From Rhodospirillaceae bacterium (GTDB lineage Bacteria > Pseudomonadota > Alphaproteobacteria > UBA8366 > GCA-2717185), in NCBI GenBank assembly GCA_028817685.1, contig JAPPPC010000134.1, forward strand, positions 1 through 12,721: a DNA stretch of 12,721 bases, read 5' to 3'. Numbering within the stretch: the first letter of the stretch is position 1; every line of letters starts with the position of its first letter. The translations under genes were made by a program, and so were the position numbers. Positions 5,336-12,721 of the stretch are shown here, in pieces. Under the pieces are notes generated by a model, which did no database searches, had not been told where the DNA came from, and saw only the letters and a list, made by a program, of their open reading frames with translations.

Positions 5336-7414
5336 GTGACATCGAGCGGATCAGAAGAGCAGGCCGGCATCCAGGTGATCGCCGGGATCGATGTCGGCGG
5401 GACCTTTACCGATCTGCTGCTGGTCGACCGCCGCGATGGCGGCGCGCGGGTGGTCAAGACCTTGTCCACGCCGGACAACCAGGCGTTCGGCGTGCTCAAC
5501 GCGCTCGATGAAACCGGCATCGCCCTCGCCGATCTGGACGCGGTCATTCACGGCACGACGACGACCACGAATGCCGTTCTGGAACGCAAACTGGCACCGA
5601 CGGGCATGATCACGACGCGCGGGTTCCGCGACGTGATCGAAGTGGGTCGCCGGACGCGGCCGCAGCCCTACGGCATGTTCGGCGCCTTCCAGCCCGTCAT
5701 CCCGCGCGACCGCCGTCTCGAAGTCGATGAGCGGATGGACGCCCAGGGCAACGTGGTGGTGCCGCTCGATGAGGACGGTGTCCGCGCCGCGGCGCAGCGG
5801 CTGCTGGAAGATGGCTGCGAATCCCTGGTCGTCCATTTCCTGCACGCCTACGCCAACCCGGACCATGAACAACGCGCCGTCGCCCTGCTGCGCGACATAT
5901 GGCCGAACGATTACATCACCGCCGGACACGAATTGCTGTCCGAATATCGCGAATTCGAGCGTGGCGTCACCGCCTCCGTCAACGCCTCGGTCCGGCCTTT
6001 CCTGCACCGCTATGTCGACCGGCTGCAGTCCGAGCTCAGCGCGAAAGGCTTCCGGCGCGACCTGCTCGTCATGAACGGCAATGGTGGCATGGTGTCCGCG
6101 GACCTGGTCGATCGCGAGGCGGCCAAGACCGTCATGTCGGGGCCCGCCTCCGGGGTTATGGCGGCGGCCTACACGGCAAAGCGCGGCGGGTTCGACAATC
6201 TCATCACCTATGACATGGGCGGCACCTCGACCGATGTTGCGCTCGTCCTCGACGCGGTGCCGGCGGTCAGCAGCGAGCTTGAGCTCGAATATGCGATGCC
6301 GATCCACGTGCCGATGGTGGATGTGCGGACGATCGGGTCCGGCGGCGGCTCGATCGCCTATATCGACGATGCCGGACTGCTCCGCGTCGGCCCGCGCAGC
6401 GCCGGCGCCCAGCCGGGTCCGATCTGCTACGGCCGGGGCGGTCTCGAACCGACGATCACCGATGCCAATTTGTTGCTGGGCCGCTTGAATCCCGAGGGCC
6501 TACTGGCGACCGACGGGGCGGCCCAGGTCGCCGATATCCGCAACATCATGACCCAGACCATCGGCGCGCCGCTCGGCCTCGATGCGGAACAAGCGGCCGG
6601 CGCGATCCTCCGTATCGCCAACGACCGCATGGCCGGTGCGATCCGCATGGTCTCGCTGGCGAAAGGGCACGATCCGCGCGACTTCACCCTGTTTGCCTTC
6701 GGCGGCGCCGGACCGCTGCACGCAACGGCGCTGGCGCGCGAACTCGCCATTCCCCGCGTGCTTATTCCCGGCCGCCCGGGGATCACCAACGCGCTGGGAT
6801 GCGTCGTCGCGGATTTGCGCCACGACTTCGTCCGCACCGTGAACCGGCCGCTTGACGATGTCGATATGGATTCGGTTCACGAAATCCTGGCCCAGCAGGT
6901 CGCCGAGGGCCGGCGTCTCGTCGCAGCCGAAGGTATCGGCGTCGAGAGCCTCTCGATCCGCCACGGCGCCGATATGCAGTACATCGGCCAGACTCACCTG
7001 ATCGACGTCTCGCTGCCGGATGGCGAAGTCAGTCGCGCAGATATCCAACGGGCCTTCGAGGCGGTGTATTTCGACCGTTTCCAAGTCGACCTGCCGGAAA
7101 TCCGGGCGAGCCTGGTCAATCTAAAGACATCCGTCATCGGCGTACGTCCTCAGATTTCGCTCGATGAGCTGCTCGAGGCCTCAGGCCGGGAAACAACGCT
7201 CGAGGCGGCCCGGACCGGCACTCGCGCCGTTTGGTTCGAGGGGGAATGGCACGAAACGCCGATCTTCGCCCGCGACCGGCTGCCGGCCGACGCCGCCTTC
7301 GAAGGCCCGGCCATCCTGGAGCAAATGGACACGACGATCGTCATCGAACCCGGCAACCGGGTGGAAGCGGACAAGGATGGCAATCTCCTGGTCCATGTGG
7401 AGGCAGACACATGA
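5336..7414 (+). CDS. Hydantoinase/oxoprolinase family protein, HyuA-type subunit (complete, GTG start)
   Basis: This is the complete HyuA-type, ATP-using subunit (692 residues from GTG 5336) of a cyclic-amide hydrolase, partner of the HyuB protein that follows. Motifs, numbered from that start: DVGGTFTD (19-26, first phosphate-binding motif of the ASKHA ATPase fold), HGTTTTTNA (72-80), DMGGTSTD (293-300), GSGGGS (334-339) and FGGAGPLH (455-462). The length fits the family. The start is uncertain. GTG 5336 lies just after the palindrome but has only a weak CGGG upstream. GTG 5375 (giving an N-terminus like MIAGIDVGGTFTD) is equally plausible. The frame also runs back to an ATG at 5210, but that would translate through the palindrome and add a basic, cysteine-rich leader unlike the family, so I reject it. 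The stop overlaps the next start (ATGA 7411-7414). First gene of an operon that continues to the window edge; the substrate is unknown. Confidence 0.95.
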   Translation: MTSSGSEEQAGIQVIAGIDVGGTFTDLLLVDRRDGGARVVKTLSTPDNQAFGVLNALDETGIALADLDAVIHGTTTTTNAVLERKLAPTGMITTRGFRDVIEVGRRTRPQPYGMFGAFQPVIPRDRRLEVDERMDAQGNVVVPLDEDGVRAAAQRLLEDGCESLVVHFLHAYANPDHEQRAVALLRDIWPNDYITAGHELLSEYREFERGVTASVNASVRPFLHRYVDRLQSELSAKGFRRDLLVMNGNGGMVSADLVDREAAKTVMSGPASGVMAAAYTAKRGGFDNLITYDMGGTSTDVALVLDAVPAVSSELELEYAMPIHVPMVDVRTIGSGGGSIAYIDDAGLLRVGPRSAGAQPGPICYGRGGLEPTITDANLLLGRLNPEGLLATDGAAQVADIRNIMTQTIGAPLGLDAEQAAGAILRIANDRMAGAIRMVSLAKGHDPRDFTLFAFGGAGPLHATALARELAIPRVLIPGRPGITNALGCVVADLRHDFVRTVNRPLDDVDMDSVHEILAQQVAEGRRLVAAEGIGVESLSIRHGADMQYIGQTHLIDVSLPDGEVSRADIQRAFEAVYFDRFQVDLPEIRASLVNLKTSVIGVRPQISLDELLEASGRETTLEAARTGTRAVWFEGEWHETPIFARDRLPADAAFEGPAILEQMDTTIVIEPGNRVEADKDGNLLVHVEADT
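7399..7403 (+). promoter_or_regulatory. Ribosome binding site of the second hyuB-type gene
   Basis: GGAGG lies 7 nt before ATG 7411, within the end of the hyuA-type frame. It selects this ATG over the much longer open frame that begins at 7231. Confidence 0.7.
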
Positions 7415-9171
7415 CCGCGATCGATCCGATTACGCTCGGCGTCATTCAGGCCGGGTTGCAGCAAGTCTGTGACGAGATGGATTTGACCTTCTCGCGCTCC
7501 GCCTTTTCGCCGGTGATCGCGGAAGCCGACGACCGGTCGGATGGGATCTATGACGCCGACACCGGCGCGTTGATCGCGCAGGGAGAAGGCGGGCTGCCGG
7601 TCTTCGTGGGCACCATGCAGTTCTCGACCACGACCCTGATCGAATTCATCCGGGACGGCCGCGCGCTGCCGCCGGAAGAAGGCGACATCTACATCGTCAA
7701 CGATCCGTATCTCGGCGGTACGCACCTGATGGACGTCCGCTTCGCAATGCCCTTCTACTATCAGGGCAAACTCTTTTCGTGGCTGTCCAATACCGGCCAT
7801 TGGCCGGATATCGGCGGTGCCGTACCTGGCGGGTTTTCCGCCAACGCCACGGCCGTAGAGCAGGAAGGACTACGCCTGCCCCCGGTCAAGTTGGTCAAGC
7901 GCGGCACCATGGATCCTGAAATCTACGCCATCATCTGCTCCAACATCCGGATCGCGGACCAGCGGATCGGCGATATCAAGGCGCAGATCGCCGCGCTGAA
8001 TGTCGGCGCGCGGCAACTGACGCAACTGCTCGACCGGTACGGTGCCGACACCGTGAAGGCGGCGATCGCCGAATGGCGGCAGCGCGCCGCGCGGCAGATG
8101 CGGGCCAAGATCGCCCAGATCCCCGACGGCACCTATCGCAGCGTCGCCTGGGTCGACTCCGACGGCGTTGTCGACGAACCCCTCAAGATCGCACTCGAGA
8201 TCGAAAAGAAAGACGGCGATCTCTATTTCGACTTCGCCGGATCGAGCCCGCCCTGCCGCGGCCCGATGAACAGCGTGATCGCGACGACCTGCTCGTCGGT
8301 CTATCTCGCCATGAAGCACATCTTCCCGGACGTACCGATCAATGCAGGCACGTTCGAACCGCTGCACATCAGGGACCCGGAAGGCACTTTCCTCTACGCC
8401 AAATATCCGCGTCCGGTGTCGGGTTGCGCGGCCGAGGTATCACAGCGCATCGCCGAGGCGGTCTTTGCCGCGTTGGTCGAGCCGCTGCCCGATATCGTGA
8501 CGGCGGCACCGGCCGGGTCGAGCGGCAATTTCGCCCTGGGCGGGTTCGACCCGGACAAGAACCGGCCCTATGTGATGTACCAGTTGAGCGGCGGCGGATA
8601 TGGCGGCAGCGCCGCGCTGGACGGGCTGACCAACGGCTGTTCGACGATCGGCATCTCCAAGACGCAACCGATCGAAGTGCTGGAGCAATACTACCCGGTC
8701 CTGTTCCACGAATACGCGTTGCGCGAGGGATCGGGCGGCGCGGGCCAGCAGCGCGGCGGCTTCGGGGTCAACTACAAGGTCGAGCTGCGGCGTGGCGAGG
8801 CACAGGCGTCCTTCGTGATGGATCATGGCCGGGTCGGCCCGCAGGGCGCACGCGGCGGCAGCGACGGTGCCCCCAACACCGTGACCGTCTATCGCGACGG
8901 CAAACCCTATGTGCCGGAGCATCTTTCGAAAGATCAGGACATTCCGATCGCCGTGGGCGACATGGTCGCGGTCGGTACGCCGGGCGGCGGCGGATTCGGA
9001 GATGCTTACGCGCGCGATCCCGCGCTCGTCTTGAAAGATGTCGCGCGGGGCTATTACACGGTGGCGCAGGCGCGCAAGCTGTTCGGCGTCGTCCTGCGTT
9101 CCGATTTGTCGGATGTCGACACGGCGGCGACCGAAGCATTGCGCGAAACGCCGCAACGGCAGGCGGGGTGA
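7411..9171 (+). CDS. Hydantoinase B/oxoprolinase family protein, HyuB-type subunit
   Basis: A 586-residue Hydantoinase_B-family protein, the partner of the HyuA protein just upstream. Motifs are an N-terminal ITLGVIQAGLQQVCDEMD helix, FSRSAFSPVIAEADDRSDGIYD, NDPYLGGTHLMD (97-108), GHWPDIGG (129-136; H130 and D133 are at the family's conserved positions), QEGLRLPPVKL, and the C-terminal GGGGFG turn (525-530) followed by KDVARGYYTVAQARKLFGVVL. The start at 7411 is supported by the ATGA overlap with the hyuA-type stop and GGAGG 7 nt upstream. The frame stays open back to 7231, but that part is an overlap shadow. It ends 4 nt before the MarR gene, so it belongs to the same transcript. It differs from the HyuB at 1640 throughout (for example HWPD instead of HLWD), pointing to another substrate. 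Confidence 0.95.
   Translation: MTAIDPITLGVIQAGLQQVCDEMDLTFSRSAFSPVIAEADDRSDGIYDADTGALIAQGEGGLPVFVGTMQFSTTTLIEFIRDGRALPPEEGDIYIVNDPYLGGTHLMDVRFAMPFYYQGKLFSWLSNTGHWPDIGGAVPGGFSANATAVEQEGLRLPPVKLVKRGTMDPEIYAIICSNIRIADQRIGDIKAQIAALNVGARQLTQLLDRYGADTVKAAIAEWRQRAARQMRAKIAQIPDGTYRSVAWVDSDGVVDEPLKIALEIEKKDGDLYFDFAGSSPPCRGPMNSVIATTCSSVYLAMKHIFPDVPINAGTFEPLHIRDPEGTFLYAKYPRPVSGCAAEVSQRIAEAVFAALVEPLPDIVTAAPAGSSGNFALGGFDPDKNRPYVMYQLSGGGYGGSAALDGLTNGCSTIGISKTQPIEVLEQYYPVLFHEYALREGSGGAGQQRGGFGVNYKVELRRGEAQASFVMDHGRVGPQGARGGSDGAPNTVTVYRDGKPYVPEHLSKDQDIPIAVGDMVAVGTPGGGGFGDAYARDPALVLKDVARGYYTVAQARKLFGVVLRSDLSDVDTAATEALRETPQRQAG
9161..9168 (+). promoter_or_regulatory. Ribosome binding site of the marR-type gene
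   Basis: AGGCGGGG, within the last codons of the hyuB-type gene, lies 7 nt before ATG 9176. It supports this start over the longer frame that opens at 9038. Confidence 0.55.
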
Positions 9172-9175
9172 CGCG

Positions 9176-9628
9176 ATGACGGTGAAGACGGCAGACCGGA
9201 CGGGCCGGCTCGTCGAGGGTTACGCCCTGGAGGAACAGGTCGGACATTTGCTGCGCCGCGCCAACCAGCGGCACGCGGCGATCTTTTTCGACGGGCTGAA
9301 CGGTCACCAGCTGACACCGACGCGATTCGCCGCACTGGTCAAAATCGGCGACGAAGGCGAGGTATCGCAGAACCGGCTCGGCCGGCTGACGGCGATGGAT
9401 CCGGCGACAATTCTCGGCGTTGTGAAGCGGCTGCGCGAACGAGACCTGATCGACGCGAAGGCCGATCCGACGGACGGGCGGCGCAGCCTCTGGCACCTCA
9501 CCGACGCCGGACGCCGGTTGCTGATGCACGCCATTCCGCACGCCGAAGCGATCACGCAAGAGACGCTCGCGCCCCTCACGCCAGCGGAACAGGCGGCTTT
9601 CCTGAAACTGCTTCGGAAGCTGGCCTGA
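9176..9628 (+). CDS. MarR-family winged-helix transcriptional regulator
   Basis: A 150-residue dimeric DNA-binding regulator, cytosolic, probably a repressor released by a small aromatic or heterocyclic ligand. The layout is typical of MarR proteins: N-terminal dimerisation helix (about 15-40), LTPTRFAALVKIGDEGE (46-62), helix-turn-helix around 62-88 (SQNRLGRLTAMDPATILGVVKRL, recognition helix about 75-88), the wing signature DPTDGRRS (97-104) followed by LTDAGRRLL, and a C-terminal helix AEQAAFLKLLRKLA. The start ATG 9176 is 4 nt after the hyuB-type stop with a ribosome site upstream. The frame opens earlier at 9038, but that overlaps coding sequence and is not family-like. The stop overlaps the next start as TGATG. 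Sitting mid-operon between the hydrolase and the molybdenum hydroxylase, it most likely controls its own transcript, perhaps through the palindrome at 5289-5326. The ligand is unknown. Confidence 0.93.
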   Translation: MTVKTADRTGRLVEGYALEEQVGHLLRRANQRHAAIFFDGLNGHQLTPTRFAALVKIGDEGEVSQNRLGRLTAMDPATILGVVKRLRERDLIDAKADPTDGRRSLWHLTDAGRRLLMHAIPHAEAITQETLAPLTPAEQAAFLKLLRKLA

Positions 9629-10500
9629 TGACCCATCTTTACGAACGGCCGCAAAACCTCGATCAGGCCCTGGATCTGCTGCCGCAGCAGGAATGGACTT
9701 TGTTGGCCGGCGGCACGGATATCTATCCGGCGGCGACCGAAGCGTTCGCCTGGGGCCGGCCGGCGCCGGACCGCATTCTCGATTTAAGCGCCCTCTCTTC
9801 CCTGGGCACGATCGCGGAGACCGCAACAGCGTACCGGATCGGGAGCCTGGTCACCTGGTCCCAGGTGATCGCGCCCGACCTGCCCGACTGGTTCGACTGT
9901 CTCAGACTCGCCGGCCGAGAGGTCGGCGGTGTCCAAATCCAGAACCGCGGCACCGTGGCCGGCAACATCTGCAACGCCTCACCGGCAGCCGACGGCGTCC
10001 CAGCGCTGCTGGTCCTGGATGCTTCCGTCGAGCTGCGGTCGGCGGCGGCGACACGGACCTTGCCGATCGCAGACTTCATCCGCGGAAACCGCCGGACGGA
10101 CCGTCGGACAGACGAACTGGTCACCGCCATCATCATTCCGAAACGCGAAGCGGCGGCACGCTCAACCTTCCGCAAACTCGGCGCCCGACGCTATCTCGTC
10201 ATATCGATCGCGATGGTCGCCGCCCTGGTCGAGACCGACGGGGATGGCCGGATCACCTTCGCCCGGGTCGCGGTCGGCGCCTGTTCGGAGGTGGCACAGC
10301 GTCTTCCTAAGCTGGAATCGGCGCTGGTCGGCCGGGCGATCGACGCGCCGTTGGCTGCGCTGGCCAGCGACGAGGCGCTGTCCGCTCTGAGCCCGATCGG
10401 GGACGTGCGCGGCAGCGCCGCCTATCGGCAGCAAGCCGCAACGGTACTGGTCGGCCGCACCCTGGAAGCGTTGCGTTCACACCCCGAGGTGACGGCATGA
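9628..10500 (+). CDS. FAD-binding subunit of a molybdenum hydroxylase (xanthine dehydrogenase/CO dehydrogenase medium-subunit family)
   Basis: A 290-residue flavoprotein, the medium subunit of the xanthine dehydrogenase / CO dehydrogenase / aldehyde oxidoreductase superfamily. It carries FAD and hands electrons from the iron-sulfur clusters to the final acceptor. The N-terminal FAD domain shows AGGTD (27-31) and the second FAD loop IQNRGTVAGNICNASPAAD (104-122). The C-terminal part, from about residue 175, matches the CO dehydrogenase flavoprotein C-terminal domain (FRKLGARRYLVISIAMVAA, then ARVAVGACSEVAQRLPKLE). Length is normal for CoxM-type proteins. The start is fixed by the TGATG overlap with the marR-type stop and GGAAG 8 nt upstream. 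The stop overlaps the next start as ATGA, so it is coupled to the fused iron-sulfur/molybdenum subunit and should form a complex with it. No signal peptide is seen. Confidence 0.95.
   Translation: MTHLYERPQNLDQALDLLPQQEWTLLAGGTDIYPAATEAFAWGRPAPDRILDLSALSSLGTIAETATAYRIGSLVTWSQVIAPDLPDWFDCLRLAGREVGGVQIQNRGTVAGNICNASPAADGVPALLVLDASVELRSAAATRTLPIADFIRGNRRTDRRTDELVTAIIIPKREAAARSTFRKLGARRYLVISIAMVAALVETDGDGRITFARVAVGACSEVAQRLPKLESALVGRAIDAPLAALASDEALSALSPIGDVRGSAAYRQQAATVLVGRTLEALRSHPEVTA
10486..10492 (+). promoter_or_regulatory. Ribosome binding site of the fused Fe-S/Mo subunit
   Basis: GAGGTGA lies 4 nt before ATG 10497. A second ATG follows directly at 10501 but is in another frame, so this site and the ATGA overlap select 10497. 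Confidence 0.5.
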
Positions 10501-12721
10501 ATGACGGCGGCCGCGGAAAAGCTACCGGCATCGGGTTCACGCTGAACGGCCGCGCGGTCTTCAGCAGCGCCGACCCGTTCCAGCGTCTGACGAACCTGTT
10601 GCGCGACGAATTCGGCCTGACCGGTACGAAGTCCGGCTGCGACGCGGGCGATTGCGGCGCCTGCACGGTGCTGTTGGACGGCCAACAGGTTTGCGCCTGT
10701 ATGGTCCCGGCGGCGCAAGCCCAGGGGGCGGACATCGTGACGGTCGAAGGTCTCGGCAAGGTTTCCGGCGGCTTACAGCGCGCCTTCCTGCATCACGGCG
10801 CAGCACAATGCGGGATCTGCACGCCCGGGATGCTGATGGCGGCAGCGGACCTGCTGTCACGGAAACCGCAGCCCAGCGAAACCGAGATCGAGGATGCGAT
10901 CGGCGGCGTGCTGTGCCGTTGCACGGGCTACAGGCAGATCGTTCGCGCCATCGCCGACGCGCACAACTTTATCGATGGCGACGGGGGCATCCCTGCGGAG
11001 GGCCCGGTCGTCGGGACGCGGATGGCGCGCGTCGATGGCGACGCCAAAGTGTCCGGCCGCGACCTGTTCGGCGCCGATGACGCACCGGCTGACGCGCTGT
11101 GGTTGCGCCCTGTCCGGTCGCCGCATGCCCGCGCCCGTTTTACATTCGGCGACCTCGACACCTTTCGCGCGGCCCGCCCCGGTCTGGCGGCAATTCTGAC
11201 CGCGGCGGATGTCCCCGGCGAGAACGGTTTCGGGATCAACCCACACATCAAGGACCAGCCCGCGTTCGCCGAAGGTCTCGTCCGGTTCCGCGGCGAAGTT
11301 GTGCTGGCATTGGTCGGAGAGCGGGAAGCGGTCGACGCCGTGACCTTCGACGATTTGCCGATCGATTGGACAATCGACGAGCCCGTCACCGGCATCGAAG
11401 AGGCGGCCGCCGACGGCGCGCCCCCGGTCCAAGCGGAACATCCCGACAATGTCCTAACCCGGGGTGGTTTGACCAAGGGCGACGTCGAGACCGGTTTTGC
11501 TGCCGCTGCCGCGACGGTCGAAGGGACCCTGCAGACCGCCTTCGTCGAACATGCCTATATCGAGCCGGAAGCCGGCTTTGCCCAGCGGATCGGCGACCGT
11601 ATCGAAATCACCGCCTGCACCCAGTCGCCCTACATGGATCGCGACGATTGCGCCCGGATCCTGGGGCTGGCGCCCGACGCGGTGCGCATCATCCCGTCGG
11701 CTTGCGGCGGCGGGTTCGGCGGCAAGCTCGATCTGTCGGTGCAGCCGCTGCTCGCGGTCGCCGCCTGGACATTGAGAAGACCGGTGCGCTGTATCTATAC
11801 GCGGATCGAATCCATGGCCTCCAGCACGAAGCGCCATCCGGCAAATGTCCAGGGCCGCGCCGCCGCGGACGCCGAGGGCAATCTGCTGGCGATCGAAATG
11901 ACCGCCGGGTTCAATACCGGCGCCTACGCGTCCTGGGGCCCGACGGTCGCGGACCGCGTGCCCGTGCATGGCAGCGGGCCCTATTTCGTCCCCAACATCC
12001 GCATGCGCACGCAGTCATACTTCACCAACCAGCCGCCCTCCGGCGCGTTCCGCGGGTTCGGTGTCCCGCAGGCCGCGATGCTGCAGGAACAGCTCTATGA
12101 CGATCTTGCCGCGGCGCTGAAGATGGACCCGTTCGAGTTCCGGTACCGGAATGCCATCCGGGTCGGACAACCGACCGCGACCGGTCAGATATTGGAGGCA
12201 AGTGCCGGCTTGGCAGAGTGTCTCGACGCGCTGCGGCCCCAATGGGAAGCGCTGCGGCGCGACGCCGAGGCAGTGAACGCGGCGGCTAACGGCACCGCAA
12301 AAATACGGCGCGGCGTCGGCGTCGGCTGCATGTGGTATGGCTGCGGCAACACCTCGATGTCCAACCCGTCGACCGTGCGTGTCAGCCTGTCGCGCGACGG
12401 CCGGCTAACCCTGTTCAACGGTGCCGTCGATATCGGCCAGGGTTCCTATACGGTGGTGCTGCAAATCTGTGCCGATGCGCTCGGCCTGCCGCCCGAAGCA
12501 TTTGCGCAAGTGCTTGGCGACACCGACCTGACTCCCGATGCGGGCAAGACCTCCGCCTCGCGCCAGACCTTCGTCACCGGCAAGGCGGCCTATCTTGCCG
12601 GCCGCGACCTGCGCGCGCAGATATTGCGGCTGGCCAATGCGGGCGACGGTGCGGAAATCCGTCTCGACGGCGCCCGCCTGACCGTGCGCGACGGCGAGCG
12701 CAATACCGAATTGCCGCTCGA
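10497..12721 (+). CDS. Fused [2Fe-2S] and molybdopterin-binding subunit of a molybdenum hydroxylase (3' truncated)
   Basis: One uninterrupted frame of 741 codons, running off the window with no stop, joins two subunits that are usually separate. Residues 1-157 are the iron-sulfur subunit. The ferredoxin-like cluster has C48-x4-C53-x2-C56-x11-C68; the second cluster has C105-x2-C108-x31-C140-x-C142, exactly the xanthine-oxidase-family spacing. After a short Gly/Asp-rich linker (about 158-170) the molybdenum domain begins at VVGTRMARVDGDAKVSGRD. It shows IEPEAGFA, TQSPYMDR, CGGGFGGK (403-410), GAFRGFG (516-522) and IGQG (646-649). The essential catalytic glutamate near the C-terminus lies beyond the edge. 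Gene order and the IEPEAGFA/AFRGFG motifs resemble single-chain aldehyde oxidoreductases such as Desulfovibrio MOP. It lacks the AYRCSFR loop of form I CO dehydrogenase. Electrons should pass Mo, then Fe-S, then the FAD subunit encoded just upstream. The substrate could be an N-heterocycle or an aldehyde. Confidence 0.95.
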   Translation, partial: MNDGGRGKATGIGFTLNGRAVFSSADPFQRLTNLLRDEFGLTGTKSGCDAGDCGACTVLLDGQQVCACMVPAAQAQGADIVTVEGLGKVSGGLQRAFLHHGAAQCGICTPGMLMAAADLLSRKPQPSETEIEDAIGGVLCRCTGYRQIVRAIADAHNFIDGDGGIPAEGPVVGTRMARVDGDAKVSGRDLFGADDAPADALWLRPVRSPHARARFTFGDLDTFRAARPGLAAILTAADVPGENGFGINPHIKDQPAFAEGLVRFRGEVVLALVGEREAVDAVTFDDLPIDWTIDEPVTGIEEAAADGAPPVQAEHPDNVLTRGGLTKGDVETGFAAAAATVEGTLQTAFVEHAYIEPEAGFAQRIGDRIEITACTQSPYMDRDDCARILGLAPDAVRIIPSACGGGFGGKLDLSVQPLLAVAAWTLRRPVRCIYTRIESMASSTKRHPANVQGRAAADAEGNLLAIEMTAGFNTGAYASWGPTVADRVPVHGSGPYFVPNIRMRTQSYFTNQPPSGAFRGFGVPQAAMLQEQLYDDLAAALKMDPFEFRYRNAIRVGQPTATGQILEASAGLAECLDALRPQWEALRRDAEAVNAAANGTAKIRRGVGVGCMWYGCGNTSMSNPSTVRVSLSRDGRLTLFNGAVDIGQGSYTVVLQICADALGLPPEAFAQVLGDTDLTPDAGKTSASRQTFVTGKAAYLAGRDLRAQILRLANAGDGAEIRLDGARLTVRDGERNTELPL

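Noticed and set aside
5351..6307. Minus-strand frame of 318 codons opposite the second hyuA-type gene
   Set aside because: It is antisense to strong family motifs on the + strand and has shadow-type composition.
7231..7410. Longer N-terminus for the second HyuB protein
   Set aside because: The extension overlaps the end of the hyuA-type gene and has no family similarity. ATG 7411 has both an RBS and the ATGA overlap.
9038..9175. Longer N-terminus for the MarR protein
   Set aside because: The extension is Arg/Ser/Cys-rich shadow of the hyuB-type gene. ATG 9176 has a ribosome site and gives the normal MarR length.
8768..9826. Minus-strand frame of 352 codons spanning three + strand genes
   Set aside because: It runs across the ends of the hyuB-type, marR-type and FAD-subunit genes, is arginine- and proline-rich, and has no domain.
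11099..12100. Plus-strand frame of 333 codons in the molybdenum subunit region
   Set aside because: It is in the wrong phase. The true frame (phase of 10497) carries all the Mo-domain motifs through the same interval, and this one is an Arg/Gly-rich shadow.
1..12721. CRISPR array, insertion sequence, transposase, rRNA or phage module
   Set aside because: I looked for regularly spaced repeats, terminal inverted repeats with a transposase frame, and conserved RNA gene cores on both strands and found none.

Overview
The window is GC-rich and densely packed, and it looks like a chromosome segment of a catabolically versatile alphaproteobacterium. That assignment is an inference from base composition, start/stop overlaps and protein style; there is no rRNA or other marker gene. 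All convincing protein genes lie on the + strand and fall into three blocks.

Block 1 (1-3454) is an ATP-dependent hydantoinase/oxoprolinase pair. The hyuA-type gene enters from the left edge without its N-terminus and overlaps a complete hyuB-type gene by ATGA. About 500 bases with no convincing gene follow. Block 2 (3958-5120) holds a classical short-chain dehydrogenase/reductase that starts at TTG, then a small charged hypothetical protein. A strong intrinsic terminator sits there, but it points leftward (5106-5126), although no convincing leftward gene precedes it.

Block 3 (5289 to the right edge) is a tightly coupled operon: a second hyuA-hyuB pair, a MarR-family regulator, a FAD-binding subunit of a molybdenum hydroxylase, and one long frame in which the two-[2Fe-2S] subunit is fused to the molybdopterin-binding subunit. 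This last gene runs off the window at 12721 and has no stop codon in view. The gene junctions are ATGA, a 4-nt gap, TGATG and ATGA. Just before the first gene of the block is a 38-bp near-perfect palindrome, AT-rich in its core, which is the best operator candidate in the window.

The likely logic is inferred, not proven. A molybdenum hydroxylase adds an oxygen next to nitrogen in an N-heterocycle, or oxidises an aldehyde. HyuA/HyuB-type enzymes open cyclic amides (lactams, hydantoins, oxoproline) using ATP. Placing the two enzymes in one operon with their own MarR regulator suggests an inducible route that oxidises a cyclic nitrogen compound and then opens its ring. The first hyuAB pair and the dehydrogenase could handle an upstream or downstream intermediate. 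The actual substrate cannot be read from the sequence.
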